64,000 nucleotides of DNA, from positions 186,001 to 250,000 of the forward strand of contig NZ_JAGWDK010000006.1 in the NCBI RefSeq assembly GCF_018398875.1, read 5' to 3'. Positions 9,850 to 17,875 of this stretch are shown here, one piece after another. Position numbers and translations under genes: made by a program. This DNA is from Bradyrhizobium sp. sGM-13. Its GTDB lineage: Bacteria > Pseudomonadota > Alphaproteobacteria > Rhizobiales > Xanthobacteraceae. Each line of letters starts with the position of its first letter. Position 1 is the first letter of the stretch. The notes beneath the pieces were generated by a model, which was given only the letters and a program-made list of their open reading frames with translations, had not been told where the DNA came from and did no database searches.

Positions 9850-10069
9850 CTTGGCCTCTCGTCTTGTCGGCCAGCACTTGCGCTCCCATGCCTGTCAAAA
9901 GCCAGCGGTAATGATTGAATTGCCCTAGCGCGGCCCGAACCACCTGATGCTCGCGCTCCATCAGGTTGCACATGCGAGCGCTGGGTCGCTTGCGCAGCAG
10001 AACAGAAAGCGGATCGGCTTCGTGATCACGAAGCCATTGCAGTGCGCGATACCGAGCTGGCGTTGTCAT
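9686..10069 (-). CDS. Hypothetical phage-type protein with a long overlap into the AlpA gene
   Basis: 127-residue frame. The first ~75 residues read as real protein (MTTPARYRALQWLRDHEADP, then a helical region ending in MGAQVLADKT). After that the sequence becomes low-quality and overlaps the AlpA gene. GGAGG precedes the ATG by about 8 nt. The true end may have been just before the AlpA start and been lost through an indel, so the C-terminal third is suspect. Function unknown. Similar small proteins sit beside AlpA genes in rhizobial elements as I recall. Confidence 0.55.
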   Translation of the reverse strand: MTTPARYRALQWLRDHEADPLSVLLRKRPSARMCNLMEREHQVVRAALGQFNHYRWLLTGMGAQVLADKTRGQDGRRQRKTRTSEDAEAQRDSGNCPDCADDAGAHDQAEAISEADLHQQQSPHLVR

Positions 10070-10295
10070 TCAAAGTGACCTCCGCTTTTGTTTTGCCATC
10101 AAATAGAGGCGCGCCCGCGGATGCCAAGAGAGCTGGGCCAAGACTCCCGAACATCCGCGAGCCACCTCCCGCCTGGACGCGGGCCCATGCCGACCCCGCG
10201 CCGGGCGTAGCTCACATCATTGTGGCGGGCCCATCTAATTGCTATTTTGTCTGGCCGGCGGCGCGATTGCAGTCACGCCGCCAGCCGGCCTGTGT

Positions 10296-10673
10296 TCAGG
10301 CGAGCCGTTCGATCCGGTCGGCCTGCTGGTCGTTCGAGATTGCACCGCCGCAGTCGCAGGAGAAGGCGTGCGCTTGGCTGATCGACAACTCAAAGAAGCG
10401 CAGCGCATCGGCTATCGACGTCGACGCGCTCAGACCCTGTGCCTGAAACACCGGGTCTGACGCCGCGATGCCGAGAGCGGTCACGTCGTCGGGGCCGATG
10501 CGGGTTCTCTGCTGCTGGGCCCAGCTCATATACTCCAGCGCATGATAGAGCCCGATGGGCCTGCCTGCCTTACGCACCAGCGCGGCCCAGTGCAGCAGCT
10601 TCTCGCGTCGCGTCATTTTCGCGGAAGCAATCGGGACAGCACTAACGAGTTCGCTAGTTTCGATGTGCTTCAT
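10296..10673 (-). CDS. Hypothetical protein
   Basis: 125 residues from ATG at 10673 (MKHIETSELVSAVPIASAKM). The frame extends 10 codons further upstream but this start is better placed. Predicted all-helical, with a short C-terminal Cys pair (FSCDCGGA). It lies 77 bp downstream of the 10751-11410 gene on the same strand and so is probably the last member of that operon. No family recognised. Confidence 0.65.
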   Translation of the reverse strand: MKHIETSELVSAVPIASAKMTRREKLLHWAALVRKAGRPIGLYHALEYMSWAQQQRTRIGPDDVTALGIAASDPVFQAQGLSASTSIADALRFFELSISQAHAFSCDCGGAISNDQQADRIERLA

Positions 10674-10750
10674 GTTTTGTCTCCGTTGTGGCGGCTGATG
10701 CAATTACCCGAAACCTCCCCGCCGCCGGCAGGAGACCCGGGCCGAGAACG

Positions 10751-11410
10751 TCATGCCGCCAGTCCCATCGTTTGCATTGCCTTGCTGTACATCTCATCGA
10801 GTTCGGCAATCGCCTCAGGGCCATCCAGCTCGGCCATTTCGCGCAAGATCGGCATGCCGCTATCGATGCTGACCATAATCTCGTCACGCATTGCGGCGCG
10901 GCCCTCGGCGTAAAACTCGACGCGTTCCAGCTCGCCGATGTGAAACAGCACGCCGACGCCGCCGCGATCCCGGAATGGCTTGTAGTTGTCGGTGACCCAA
11001 ATCAGCGTCACGCCTGGATTGCGCCGGATCATGAAGCCGGCGGGCCCACGGTGTTCGGGCAGATCGGCTTCGTTGCGGCGCATGCGCGGCTGCGTCAGAA
11101 ACGGACAAGCCGAGACCGCGTAGCGGCTGCAATCGTAATGGCTCGGAGGTTCAGCGGACGTTCGGTTGACGCCGCACATCGGCCCTACGGTGAATGCCAG
11201 CCACTTGCCCAGCGTTTCGCCGCACAGCCAGCATCGCTTGTGGCGAACGCAGATGCCCAGCTTCTCGCCGTCGAAACCGCGAAACTCCGGCTTGCCATCG
11301 ACCCACGGCACGAAGTATGGCACCGGAAACCCTTCGCTACTGATCGGAAGATGCGAAAGCCGCTTCGGCATTTCCAGATGTCGGATGCGTTTGTTTAGCT
11401 GCTGTTTCAT
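10751..11410 (-). CDS. Phage-type hypothetical protein with Cys motifs
   Basis: 219 residues from ATG at 11410. This start overlaps the stop of the upstream gene by 4 nt (ATGA), which supports it over the longer open frame. Contains HKRCWLCGETLG (C-x-x-C), a second Cys near MCGVN, and HYDCSRYAVSACPFL, together suggesting a bound metal. The PFLTQPRMRRNE segment and the C-terminal acidic helix match proteins I recall from rhizobial prophages. Biochemical function unknown. Third gene of a minus-strand operon starting at 11996. Confidence 0.75.
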   Translation of the reverse strand: MKQQLNKRIRHLEMPKRLSHLPISSEGFPVPYFVPWVDGKPEFRGFDGEKLGICVRHKRCWLCGETLGKWLAFTVGPMCGVNRTSAEPPSHYDCSRYAVSACPFLTQPRMRRNEADLPEHRGPAGFMIRRNPGVTLIWVTDNYKPFRDRGGVGVLFHIGELERVEFYAEGRAAMRDEIMVSIDSGMPILREMAELDGPEAIAELDEMYSKAMQTMGLAA

Positions 11411-11742
11411 CGGCTGCTCCTTGGAGGGATCAGGCCCAGCTTGTGCATGTCGTCGCGCGCCTTCGCGAGCAACAGCTCGTTGGTGGTTGGCTGCTTCTCC
11501 GCGTAAGCGCGGGCGGCCATCAGCGCGACCAGATAGACCGTGAGCGGTCGTGCGTTCTCGTCGAAATCCAGTTCGCTTTCGACTACCGCCGCCGTCATCT
11601 CCAGCATGGCGCAGGTGCCCTGCAGCAGCAGCGCAAGATAGAAGTCGCACGGCATCAACTGCAGCACGCGCGCCGCTGACGCGGTGACGTCGGTGCCAAT
11701 CTTGCGCTGCATATCGTGGACAATTTGTTCCCGTCTGTTCAT
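11407..11742 (-). CDS. Hypothetical protein of a phage-type operon
   Basis: 111 residues, starting MNRREQIVHDMQRKIGTDVT at ATG 11742, inside a longer open frame. The start overlaps the preceding stop by 4 nt and its own stop overlaps the next start by 4 nt, indicating translational coupling. The protein is helical, with LALLLQGTCAMLEMTAAVVE forming an amphipathic helix rather than a clear membrane span. No recognised family. Confidence 0.7.
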   Translation of the reverse strand: MNRREQIVHDMQRKIGTDVTASAARVLQLMPCDFYLALLLQGTCAMLEMTAAVVESELDFDENARPLTVYLVALMAARAYAEKQPTTNELLLAKARDDMHKLGLIPPRSSR

Positions 11743-11996
11743 CGTGCTTCTCCTGCTGACAACAAGCCAAGCTGGTCGGCGCGCTCGGCGACAGTGCGGC
11801 CATCGTGGGTGATTTGAAACGGCAGGAAGACCTGCTCGAAGCTCAACACGCCGCATTCAATCGCGATGAGCTGGCCCTTGATCCAATCGCGCAGGATCGA
11901 GTTGACCGCGATCTGTCCCTGCGCCAGCGCGCTCTCGCGGTACTGCGCCTCGGTGCGCCTGATCCGATAGCTGTAAGGATGCTCACGTAGATACAT
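11739..11996 (-). CDS. Small phage-type protein at the operon head
   Basis: 85 residues, MYLREHPYSYRIRRTEAQYR onward. The pattern R-T-x-x-Q-Y-x-x-S-A followed later by VECG/IECG-x-x-x-F-E and DGRT resembles a small prophage protein type I have seen in rhizobia. First recognisable gene of the 11996-to-10296 operon. Its start abuts the broken end of the oppositely oriented helicase at about 12000, so the normal upstream region has been replaced and the promoter is uncertain. Confidence 0.65.
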   Translation of the reverse strand: MYLREHPYSYRIRRTEAQYRESALAQGQIAVNSILRDWIKGQLIAIECGVLSFEQVFLPFQITHDGRTVAERADQLGLLSAGEAR

Positions 11997-12001
11997 CGCG
12001 G

Positions 12002-13723
12002 CCCAGCCCTTGGCGCGTCGGCATCATCTCGACCGGCCTTATCGTCAATGGCGATGACGAAGCCGAGCGCGGCGCTCTGGCGCGAAAGCGGTTCGGCGTC
12101 GTCATTCTCGACGAGGCGCACAAGGCGCGAGCCTCGCGAGGGCAGAACGGCCGCGATGCGCCGAAGGCGAACAACCTACTCACGTTCCTGCGGACGGTCT
12201 CGCGCGAAGCGACGAACGTGATCCTCGGCACAGCGACTCCGATCCAGCTCAATGCCGTCGAACTCTGGGATTTGCTGATGGGTTTGGGGCAAGGAGCGCC
12301 GCAGGTGCTGGGGACGCCCTTCGATGGCGGCGAATGGGTTCGCGAAGAGTCAATTGGCTTTCTAACTGGCGGTCGCGCCTGGCCGACGAACGACACAAAT
12401 AGGTGGGGCCTCTTCAGGAATCCGCTGCCACCCGCTGCTGAGCATACGGTGTTTCGCGACATCCGCAGCGACGCCGGCCTGCAATCGCGCGAGGTAGTTG
12501 GCCCTCGTTACGATGCGCTGAGTGCTGACATTCGCACTGAATTCCTAAATGACTTCCGCAAGCTTGCCGAGCAGCACAATCCGATTGTCCGCCGCGTCGT
12601 ACGCCGTACTAGACCGATGCTGGAAGCTGAGGGACTTTTGAAGAGGATCGGCGTGATTGTCCACCCGCGAGGGGACGACGGGCTTCCGGCTGCGCTATTC
12701 AGCGGTCAAGGGCTAGAGATGAGCTTCGCTTTTAAAGCAGCCTACGAGGCAGCAGAGGCCTTTAGTCGCCTTTACGCCCAGAGGTGCCCCAGCGCAGGCT
12801 TCCTGAAAACAATTCTGCTGAGGCGGATCGGTTCGTCGGCCCTCGCAGGCCTTGAAACCGCTAGGCGCCTGCTCAACCGCATCGAGGAACCGCTCCTTTC
12901 CGAAGATGAGATCGGCGACGAGGGTGAGCCTCGCGATACCGCTCCTCCCGATCCGCAAGAGATTGGCTATCTACGCGAGGTCGAGCGCAATCTTGCGGCC
13001 GTCATTGAGGGTTCTGATGTTGATCCCAAGGTTCAGGTGATCCTCCATTTCCTACGCGAACGCCGATGGCTTGAGCACAACGGCGCGATCATTTTTAGCC
13101 AGTACCGCACTACCGCCGAGTGGGTTCTGGAAGCGCTCTGCGAAGCTTTCCCCGACGAGCCGGTCGCCCTATACGCGGGTGGCGCGGCATCGTTCGTCGC
13201 CCGAGGTAATGAACGACGGACGGCAGCACGTGAGCAGATCAAACGCCGCATTCAGGACGGGGAAATTAGGCTCGTCTGCGCCACAGACGCGGCTTGCGAG
13301 GGCCTAAACCTTCAGCGTCTCGGCGCACAGGTGAACGTCGATATGCCGTGGAATCCATCGCGGCTTGAACAGCGTAAGGGACGTGTGCAGCGGATCGGCC
13401 AAATCCGAGATAACGTGCACGTTCTGAACCTTCGTTACGCGGGTACGGTTGAGGACGATGTCTATACCGCTCTTTCGAACCGGTTCGGAGATATTTTCTC
13501 GGTCCTTGGACAACTCCCGGACGCCTTTGAAGACGATTGGATCGCGGCCGTCCTAAAGGATCGATCTGCGGTGCTAAACTTCTCGCAGCGTGTGGAAAAC
13601 ACTAAACCCGCGATGGAGCTTCGCTACAACCAAGATATGGACGACCGCGGTCTAGATTGGGAGTACACAGAACGCGTTCTATCGTCGCGGGATCTAGAAC
13701 AGTGGATGCGCGAGGGGTGGTAA
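12002..13723 (+). pseudogene. 5'-truncated SNF2-type DEAH helicase
   Basis: The frame is open from about 12002. It carries motif II (VILDEAHKARA), motif III (GTATPIQL, near the first ATG at 12218) and the C-terminal helicase half with NLQRLGAQVNVDMPWNPSRL and EQRKGRVQRIGQ (motifs V-VI). Motifs I/Ia (Walker A) and everything upstream are missing, because the frame runs straight into the 85-aa gene on the other strand. ATPase activity is therefore not expected. Large stand-alone SNF2 helicases of this kind often sit in restriction or defence loci. Composition is lower in GC than its neighbours. A start at 12218 would give 501 residues. Confidence 0.75.
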
Positions 13724-13762
13724 CGAGGTGGAAAGTAGCTCGAAGATTCGTGAAGAAGTCTG

Positions 13763-14323
13763 ATGTTCTCAAAATCGTCAATTCTTGCGCGGCCCGGCTG
13801 GTCTCCTAAGGTTTTCGATGAGTTGATGGGGCCGCCTGATGAAATTAGGAAAGGACCCACCAAGACTCAACTTTTTAAGCCTGAGCGGGTGTTCGCGGTT
13901 GAAACTTCGGCCCGTTTCAAGGAGATCATGCAGCCGTTCGAGGTGATGGAATATCGAGCCATTCCAGGTTTGTTGCTAACGACAAACCCGTTTTGCTCGC
14001 TTGTCGATTCTATGGTCTTCGGAGTCATTCTCTTTACTGAGGGGAGAGTCCGAGAAGGGGCGATCGGGCATTACAATGCAAACCGCACAGAAAGCTTCGC
14101 GACCCGTGAAAGCACAGACGGTCTAATCAATCGTATAATGGTTGAATATGCTCGCGAAAATTTGGTCTTTTATGATGAGACCATTGAGGCTGCCGCAATT
14201 GAGGCTACCGACGAAAACGCTCTGAGAGTAATTCGCAGAACGATTTATCACGTCATAGGAAAGACCTACCCGAAACTTGCCCAGGAATGCTTTGCACAGC
14301 TAGACAGCACATTAAGCGGATAG
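13763..14323 (+). CDS. Hypothetical helicase-companion protein
   Basis: 186 residues starting MFSKSSILARPGWSPKVFDE, 40 bp after the helicase stop and on the same strand. Soluble, with no membrane segment or recognisable catalytic motif. The N-terminal half is mixed and the C-terminal half helical. Low GC like the helicase, so the two probably arrived together. As the neighbour of a SNF2-type helicase it may be a defence accessory protein, but that is context only. Confidence 0.65.
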   Translation: MFSKSSILARPGWSPKVFDELMGPPDEIRKGPTKTQLFKPERVFAVETSARFKEIMQPFEVMEYRAIPGLLLTTNPFCSLVDSMVFGVILFTEGRVREGAIGHYNANRTESFATRESTDGLINRIMVEYARENLVFYDETIEAAAIEATDENALRVIRRTIYHVIGKTYPKLAQECFAQLDSTLSG

Positions 14324-14747
14324 CGCCTTCTAGTTACCCCGCGGTAGCTCCACAGACCTACACGGAAGGACTAGTCCGCTAGCTGTCGAGCGCTGGTGTA
14401 ACAGGCGGGCGGACCACTAATATATAAGCGGCGGGTTCATTCCAGCCCCTCATATTCGAATGCTACGCCTTCGGGATCGTTCTCCTCGAACCATTTTTTC
14501 TACGGCATCAGCATTCGCGATCACCTTGATGTAGTCGACGTCGCCGACTTGTTTGTTTTGTGTTGACATAGACAAGGACGGTCATTGGTCCCTCTTTAGC
14601 TTGCGCCGGCCCCAATGCGCTCCTTCCGTTTTGGATTGAACTCGCGAACGTAATGGCGGTTCATCAAGGCGCGGTAGTTCGCGAGCTCGGTGACCCACAA
14701 TCTGTAGAAAATTTGCCGCGCCTGGGAAGCTGCGCTTTGATAGGGCC
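14324..14747. other. Intergenic stretch, no gene seen
   Basis: About 420 bp. The minus-strand frame covering 14582-15205 is largely antisense to better-supported plus-strand genes and I do not accept it. No terminator with a T-run is evident after 14323. Confidence 0.35.
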
Positions 14748-14924
14748 ATGGCTCCTCGCTTCCTGACCTTTCTTACTGGACGCAACATGCCGATCATTCG
14801 GCAGCGCCCGGATTCTGAGCCATCGATCATCAACGAAAAGACCATTGCCGATTTCACGCGCGTGGTGGAGCAGACCGGCATTTTAAGGCAACCGGCGGAA
14901 GCGGAAGCTGGATGCGACCGATGA
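14748..14924 (+). CDS. Small hypothetical protein
   Basis: 58 residues beginning MAPRFLTFLTGRNMPIIRQR. TGA at 14922-14924 overlaps the ATG of the next gene (14921) as ATGA, the same coupling seen repeatedly in this cluster. Helical C-terminus (TIADFTRVVEQTGIL). Too short for family assignment. Coding is supported mainly by coupling and peptide quality. Confidence 0.5.
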   Translation: MAPRFLTFLTGRNMPIIRQRPDSEPSIINEKTIADFTRVVEQTGILRQPAEAEAGCDR

Positions 14925-15274
14925 CTGAGCTCACCCGCCGCCGCGATCCGGATCGCGCAGAAGAAACGTGGCTGATCTACTACAGGGATGTTCGTGCCGG
15001 CAAAATCGGCCGCGCTGTAGGTAACCCCGGCGCCACGGAGCGCTGGAATTCGCATTGTGGGTTTTACCCGGGCAGCAATCCGGGTGAACAGGCGTATGGT
15101 TCGGAAGACAATTTCGACGAAGCGCGGGCAGCCTTTGAGCGCGCCTGGGCGGCTTTTCTGGGCCGGCGCAGCCCGGCGGACTTCCAAGCCTGGCGGGATC
15201 AGCAAGACTGGACGGCCCGTAAATACGCGATGTGGGAACGTGGGAAAAGCTCCCTCAAAGGCCTAATTCGATGA
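14921..15274 (+). CDS. Conserved rhizobial hypothetical protein (GFYPGS / FQAWRDQ family)
   Basis: 117 residues from ATG 14921 (an alternative ATG at 14912 adds three). Conserved-looking elements: CGFYPGSNPGEQ, FDEARAAFERAW, FQAWRDQQDWTARKYAMWER. I recall this as a common Bradyrhizobium protein of unknown role. A degenerate second copy lies at 24656-24956 and shares all these elements, showing a paralogous family within the window. Its stop overlaps the next ORF (15271), and in the second copy the homologous Cys-rich peptide follows in the same frame. Confidence 0.75.
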   Translation: MTELTRRRDPDRAEETWLIYYRDVRAGKIGRAVGNPGATERWNSHCGFYPGSNPGEQAYGSEDNFDEARAAFERAWAAFLGRRSPADFQAWRDQQDWTARKYAMWERGKSSLKGLIR

Positions 15275-15375
15275 TGCGCTGTCCCTGCGGCGAACGGTTT
15301 GATAGCCACCGGCTCGAGCACACCCGTATCCACGTTCCCCACATAACTGAGCACCAGCGTGAAATTCGCCGCTAA
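15271..15375 (+). CDS. 34-residue CPCG/His-rich mini-protein
   Basis: MMRCPCGERFDSHRLEHTRI then HVPHITEHQ. The Cys-Pro-Cys-Gly pair plus several His could bind zinc. ATG 15271 overlaps the TGA of the preceding gene. The degenerate paralogue near 24.9 kb encodes a matching CFCGQTITS segment fused in frame to the FQAWRDQ domain, so here the C-terminal zinc-like domain may have become a separate coupled ORF. Not recorded as a normal gene length; supported by conservation between the two copies. Confidence 0.5.
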   Translation: MMRCPCGERFDSHRLEHTRIHVPHITEHQREIRR

Positions 15376-15622
15376 TCGCCCGTTTGCCGATCCTGAAAAG
15401 GCCGCCCGCAAGCTTTTGGAGATCGCCAAGGCAGTTGAATCCGTCCAGGACGGCCGCATCCATATTGAAAAGATCAACGCCCCGTTCCTCTACAAGGAAC
15501 AGGGCAGCGTCGCCGAATATGGCGCAGCGCTGAAACACGCGATCGACCGCGGCTGGCTAGTCATGCACGAGTCGGGCACCTTTGTGAGGCTCACTCAATC
15601 CGGCGCAGATCTGCTCGCCTGA
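15359..15622 (+). CDS. Small winged-helix-like hypothetical protein
   Basis: 87 residues from GTG at 15359, overlapping the previous ORF by 17 nt. [20 protein letters not shown] is helical and [20 protein letters not shown] with [11 protein letters not shown] looks like the wing of a winged-helix domain (xxGWLxxxxxGxxxxLTxxG). It could be a DNA-binding regulator, but this is inferred from pattern only. It lies 10 bp upstream of the SRAP gene. Confidence 0.65.
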   Translation: MKFAANRPFADPEKAARKLLEIAKAVESVQDGRIHIEKINAPFLYKEQGSVAEYGAALKHAIDRGWLVMHESGTFVRLTQSGADLLA

Positions 15623-15632
15623 AGGAAGGCCT

Positions 15633-16298
15633 ATGTGCAATCTCTATTCGATCACCACGAACCAGGAAGCCATCCGCGCTCTTTTCCGCGTCATCAACCG
15701 CTACGTCGGCAACCTGCCGCCGATGCCCGGCGTGTTTCCGGATTATCCCGCGCCGGTGGTCCGCAACGCCAACGATGGCCGCGAACTAACAATGATGCGC
15801 TGGGGCATGCCGCCGCCGCCAAAGATCGGCGGCCCGCCGGCCACTAACATCCGCAACACGTCGTCGCCGCATTGGCGCGGCTGGCTGACGCCGGAGAGCC
15901 GCTGCCTGGTGCCGTTCAACAGCTTCGCCGAGTACGCGCCCGAGCCGAACCCCGAGACCAAGAAGAAGGACGTCGTCTGGTTCGCGTTGAACGACGACCG
16001 GCCGCTGACCGCCTTCGCCGGCATCTGGACCGAGTTCAAGGGCGACCGTGGCACCAAATCCAAACCGGTGCCGGGCCCGCATAACGTCTACGGCTTCCTG
16101 ACCACCACGCCGAACGCGGTGGTCGAGCCGATCCATCCGAAGGCGATGCCGGTGATACTGACGACGGATGAGGAGCGCGACGTTTGGATGCGCGCGCCGT
16201 GGGATGAGGCAAAGGCGCTACAGCGGCCATTACCGGATGAAGCGTTGAAGATCGTCATGCGAGGCGAGGACAAGGAAGACAAGGCAACCGCCGCGTGA
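15633..16298 (+). CDS. SRAP-domain protein (HMCES/YedK family)
   Basis: 221 residues. Begins [20 protein letters not shown], placing the catalytic Cys at position 2, exposed after Met removal as in the family. Other family marks: [10 protein letters not shown] (the Asn loop), PFNSFAEY (Glu), and HPKAMPVIL (active-site His, about residue 170). Family members form a thiazolidine crosslink with abasic sites in single-stranded DNA and protect them during replication. GGAAGG lies upstream of the ATG. The stop overlaps the next GTG start (GTGA). A LigD-type ligase 1.6 kb downstream gives a DNA-repair flavour. Alphaproteobacteria often carry several accessory SRAP copies. Confidence 0.93.
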   Translation: MCNLYSITTNQEAIRALFRVINRYVGNLPPMPGVFPDYPAPVVRNANDGRELTMMRWGMPPPPKIGGPPATNIRNTSSPHWRGWLTPESRCLVPFNSFAEYAPEPNPETKKKDVVWFALNDDRPLTAFAGIWTEFKGDRGTKSKPVPGPHNVYGFLTTTPNAVVEPIHPKAMPVILTTDEERDVWMRAPWDEAKALQRPLPDEALKIVMRGEDKEDKATAA

Positions 16299-16615
16299 CC
16301 GATCGCGGCTGGTCCCGCCCGTTCGATGAGCCGATACCGTTGCCGCGCGGTCGCCAGCTCGTCACGCTACAGGACGCCGCCGAGTACATCATGGAGCTGC
16401 CGGAGGCCGAACACGGTGCCGCCGAATGGCAAGCCGCGATGGAAGCGCTGCTCCTGGTTGCCGATCTCGGCGGCCCGACCATGTTCGCCCGGATTGGCAT
16501 GATGCGCGCATTGAACCGAGGCCGCGTTCGGGAGTTTAACTCATCTCGGAAGAGCCCCCACTGGGGACCCGCAAGCTGGCGCGAGATCGATGAAGACGGT
16601 CTGGATTTACGTTGA
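16295..16615 (+). CDS. Conserved hypothetical protein coupled to SRAP gene
   Basis: 106 residues from GTG 16295 overlapping the SRAP stop. Contains [19 protein letters not shown] and [20 protein letters not shown], then [14 protein letters not shown]. Helical and soluble; a type of protein I have often seen directly downstream of SRAP genes in Bradyrhizobium. Role unknown, and the coupling suggests it is made with SRAP. Confidence 0.72.
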   Translation: MTDRGWSRPFDEPIPLPRGRQLVTLQDAAEYIMELPEAEHGAAEWQAAMEALLLVADLGGPTMFARIGMMRALNRGRVREFNSSRKSPHWGPASWREIDEDGLDLR

Positions 16616-16769
16616 TACCGGCAAACAGGTCGGCGATCGTGACCATCTCAAGGTGTTTGCAAACTCGGACCTTGCCGATGAGTGGTTCCTGGTGAACGAT
16701 CCTGAAGGCGTCGTGTTTGAATACGAGGTCATAGGCGCTGCGGATGACGAAACCGGGGAAGGATGCTGA
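16590..16769 (+). CDS. Small conserved rhizobial protein (MKxVWIYVDT family)
   Basis: 59 residues: [20 protein letters not shown] then KVFANSDLADEWF, DPEGVVFEYEVIG. I recognise this as a very common small hypothetical protein in Bradyrhizobium (recalled). It overlaps the 3' end of the previous gene by 26 nt in another frame. Compact alpha/beta fold likely; function unknown. Confidence 0.7.
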   Translation: MKTVWIYVDTGKQVGDRDHLKVFANSDLADEWFLVNDPEGVVFEYEVIGAADDETGEGC

Positions 16770-17030
16770 CGGCATCGCCGAAACCGAGGCACGACCTATG
16801 CCGGGCGCGATGTTGACGATCTGGACAGGCCGCAAATCGAGCGCGCTCGCGCTGCACTGAAAGCAAAATGGCCGCAGATTGCTCTGCGGCCCACCGACAA
16901 AGTAATTCTGCCGTACTGAAATCGTCGCCCTCGGTGCTGTTGATACCGTACCTCAGCCCTGTTTCAGTTTGGTTTCATCCCATCCCGTATTTCGTTTCAT
17001 CCCCTCCCGTATAACTACGGACCTAGTTGG
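16770..17030. other. Intergenic stretch with possible gene debris
   Basis: No intact gene. A frame at about 16800-16918 reads DVDDLDRPQIERARAALKAK without a usable start, so it may be the tail of a broken gene. Confidence 0.3.
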
Positions 17031-17279
17031 AAATCGGGGCCTAGCTCTATTTGTACGGAAGATGCTGAATGCGTACCGCCTCACCGTGTAAATGCCACGG
17101 TGGTGCACGATCTGCGCGACCGCCTTGGTGCTGCCCTCGGTCACCGGCTCAAGCTGACCATCGGCACCTATGACGAGATGCTCGGTGATCGCGGTGGGTA
17201 TGACACGCTCGCCTTCGCCGGTCTCGGTGACGTCGTAGCCGAACTCGGCACTGACAAGGAGGACAAGGCCGCCGCGTAA
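17031..17279 (+). pseudogene. Possible 3' fragment of an unidentified gene
   Basis: The frame ending at TAA 17277 encodes VVHDLRDRLGAALGHRLKLT and DEMLGDRGGYDTLAFAG, with good composition but no credible start or upstream domain. It looks like the C-terminal end of a larger protein lost by rearrangement. Family not recognised. Confidence 0.3.
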
Positions 17280-17513
17280 ACCCAGGTTTGGAACGTGACG
17301 GCCTCAATAGCCAAAAGCCAGCAACTGTCGCCATGGGCATCAGGGCTTATCGCATCTCAACGCCACGTCGACCCTGCAGCGCCCATACTACCCTAATGAC
17401 CCACCACGAGCCCGATGATCGATTGGGACCGGCTGAGCGCTGCAGTGGCAGGAACGAACCGGCCAGTGTAGGCTTGGTTACCTTTCGGGTGCCTGTTGCG
17501 TCGGAGTATTGCA

Positions 17514-17861
17514 ATGCCAAGAATGGGCTGGTCACCGAGTACCGTGCCGTACGGCGCGGATCAGACGGTCTATCTCGTGGTCGACCGTTTTAGGAATGGC
17601 ACTGTGTATCGCGAGACTGAGATCGAGCGCACGGACCTCGAAACGATCATTAGCGATTTTTTGACCGGGCAGTTCAACGATCCGGTTCGCGTCGTTGCCT
17701 TCAACACTTTGGAGCATTGGGCAGACGATGTTTCGAAAGATGTCGCTGACGAAATTCAAGCTCGGTGCGACATTGCGGGCGAGCCCGTGCCTGAGCATCT
17801 CCGAGACTTCGTTGACACCTGCGCTGGGCCGACGCAGCAATTGGCGTTACGACTGGTTTAG
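17514..17861 (+). CDS. Conserved rhizobial hypothetical protein upstream of ligase
   Basis: 115 residues from ATG 17514 (MPRMGWSPSTVPYGADQTVY). The frame opens earlier at 17496 but the MPR start matches the family form I recall. Contains LETIISDFLTGQFNDPVRVV and AFNTLEHWADDVSKDVADEI, ending QLALRLV. Predicted alpha/beta and soluble. It ends 14 bp before the DNA ligase gene and this pairing is, as I remember, frequent in Bradyrhizobium. Function unknown. Confidence 0.75.
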   Translation: MPRMGWSPSTVPYGADQTVYLVVDRFRNGTVYRETEIERTDLETIISDFLTGQFNDPVRVVAFNTLEHWADDVSKDVADEIQARCDIAGEPVPEHLRDFVDTCAGPTQQLALRLV

Positions 17862-17875
17862 GCGGCGAGGAGTGC

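Noticed and set aside
14582..15205. 207-codon minus-strand frame
   Set aside because: Antisense to two plus-strand genes with overlapping starts and paralogous conservation.
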